From positions 18,345 to 82,344 of IMG/VR virus record IMGVR_UViG_3300032245_001520: a DNA stretch of 64,000 bases, one strand, 5' to 3'. This stretch comes from a virus. Below the pieces are notes generated by a model. It had not been told where the DNA came from, made no database searches, and saw only the letters and a list, made by a program, of their open reading frames with translations. The position numbers and the translations under genes were made by a program. Every line of letters begins with the position of its first letter. The stretch's first letter is position 1. Positions 63,514 through 64,000 of this stretch are shown here, one piece after another.

Positions 63514-64000
63514 TTGTTCACCTTGCTCCTCCGTTGTTGTGTCAAAGGGTTCGGGTTCCTCGCCCTGGGGGTTTGACCCCAGGTCACTCTCGGGGTCGGT
63601 GCCGAAGATGGACTCGTACATGTCGCCGGTCTCAGCAGGGTTTCCGGTCTCCACTCCCCCATCACCACCCTGCGGTGCCGTCTCCTCTGTCTTCTCCTGC
63701 AGGTCGACACGGAAGTGCCTGGTTATCCACTCCTTCGTCGGTGTGAACCCAGACTGAATCAGCAAAGAGACATCGGGCATTGTGAGAGACGACTCCTCGA
63801 TCCTAAACTCGCGTGTCAGTCGCGGCGCCGCAACATCGATACCAAAGTTAAGGTCGACGATCCATCGCACCAGAGTGCGAGTCAGAGTCTGAGAGACCAG
63901 TTCAGAAAGTTCGGATGCCTTGACGACTCGCACCGTGTTCGCAACCTGGGAGGAGGCACGCGATCCTGCCTCTGCCTGCCCTGCCTCGTTCTCGCCGCAG
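63508..64000 (-). CDS. Portal protein, DUF935-type, C-terminal part
   Basis: The frame is open to the right edge of the window. The visible C-terminus includes GENEAGQAEAGSRASSQVAN (in part), VKASELSELVSQTLTRTLVRWIVDLNF (in part) and WITRHFRVDL. The 'SQTLTRTLVRWIVDLNFG' stretch is the characteristic end of DUF935/Mu gp29-like portals, which is followed by an acidic, disordered tail. Position immediately upstream of the protease-scaffold gene supports this. The TAA stop is part of the promoter-like decamer. Confidence 0.8.
   Translation of the reverse strand, partial: CGENEAGQAEAGSRASSQVANTVRVVKASELSELVSQTLTRTLVRWIVDLNFGIDVAAPRLTREFRIEESSLTMPDVSLLIQSGFTPTKEWITRHFRVDLQEKTEETAPQGGDGGVETGNPAETGDMYESIFGTDPESDLGSNPQGEEPEPFDTTTEEQGEQG

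Noticed and set aside
1-64000. tRNA genes
   Set aside because: No cloverleaf-like GTTCRANNC segments with matching acceptor arms were noticed between genes, and no gap exceeds about 115 bases apart from the introns. A tRNA scan would be decisive.

Overview
The window is part of a double-stranded DNA tailed-phage genome. Essentially all credible genes lie on the minus strand, so transcription runs from base 64000 towards base 1. It carries portal, protease/scaffold, major capsid, tail tube, a P2 gpJ/T4 gp6-like baseplate wedge, a gp5/gpV-type spike, both terminase subunits and many tail-fibre genes. The wedge, spike and tube point to a contractile-tail (myovirus) particle. No sheath or tape-measure protein is recognisable here, so those must lie elsewhere or be too divergent to see. 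Several small proteins resemble cyanophage proteins I know, so a cyanobacterial host is my best guess, but nothing in the window proves it.

Layout in transcription order (right to left). 64000-59200: end of a DUF935-type portal, a very large protease-scaffold fusion, a Mu gpF-like minor head protein, a free-standing HNH endonuclease and a decoration-protein candidate. 59218-56366: the major capsid gene, split by two group I introns, each carrying an HNH endonuclease gene in its P8 loop. 56341-44301: tail tube, baseplate wedge and other baseplate proteins, spike and a DUF1320 (gp36-like) connector. 44240-24843: a huge fibre/adhesin region with a 1946-residue chimeric fibre, a second fibre and seven consecutive paralogous lectin-like proteins. 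24841-20224: a structural protein, small and large terminase, PhoH ATPase. 20224-12538: a block of small head- or virion-associated proteins, a GIY-YIG endonuclease, and two unusual proteins (an HNH nuclease and a protein kinase) that share the same N-terminal cysteine motif. 12481-178: more large fibre genes. A truncated gene enters at the left edge.

A decamer, GGGTAAAACC on the minus strand (ggttttaccc as printed), occurs about 21 times, almost only between genes. In most cases it lies 19-27 bases before the start codon of the first gene of a cluster. This looks like a phage-specific promoter that divides the structural region into roughly 20 transcription units. It also helps to choose start codons: several long reading frames run through the motif and should start at an internal ATG.

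The main points of interest are the promoter-like decamer, the twice-interrupted capsid gene, the expanded paralogous adhesin array built on one N-terminal module, the shared cysteine tag on a kinase and a nuclease, and palindromic GATCGATC clusters beside three of the promoter motifs.
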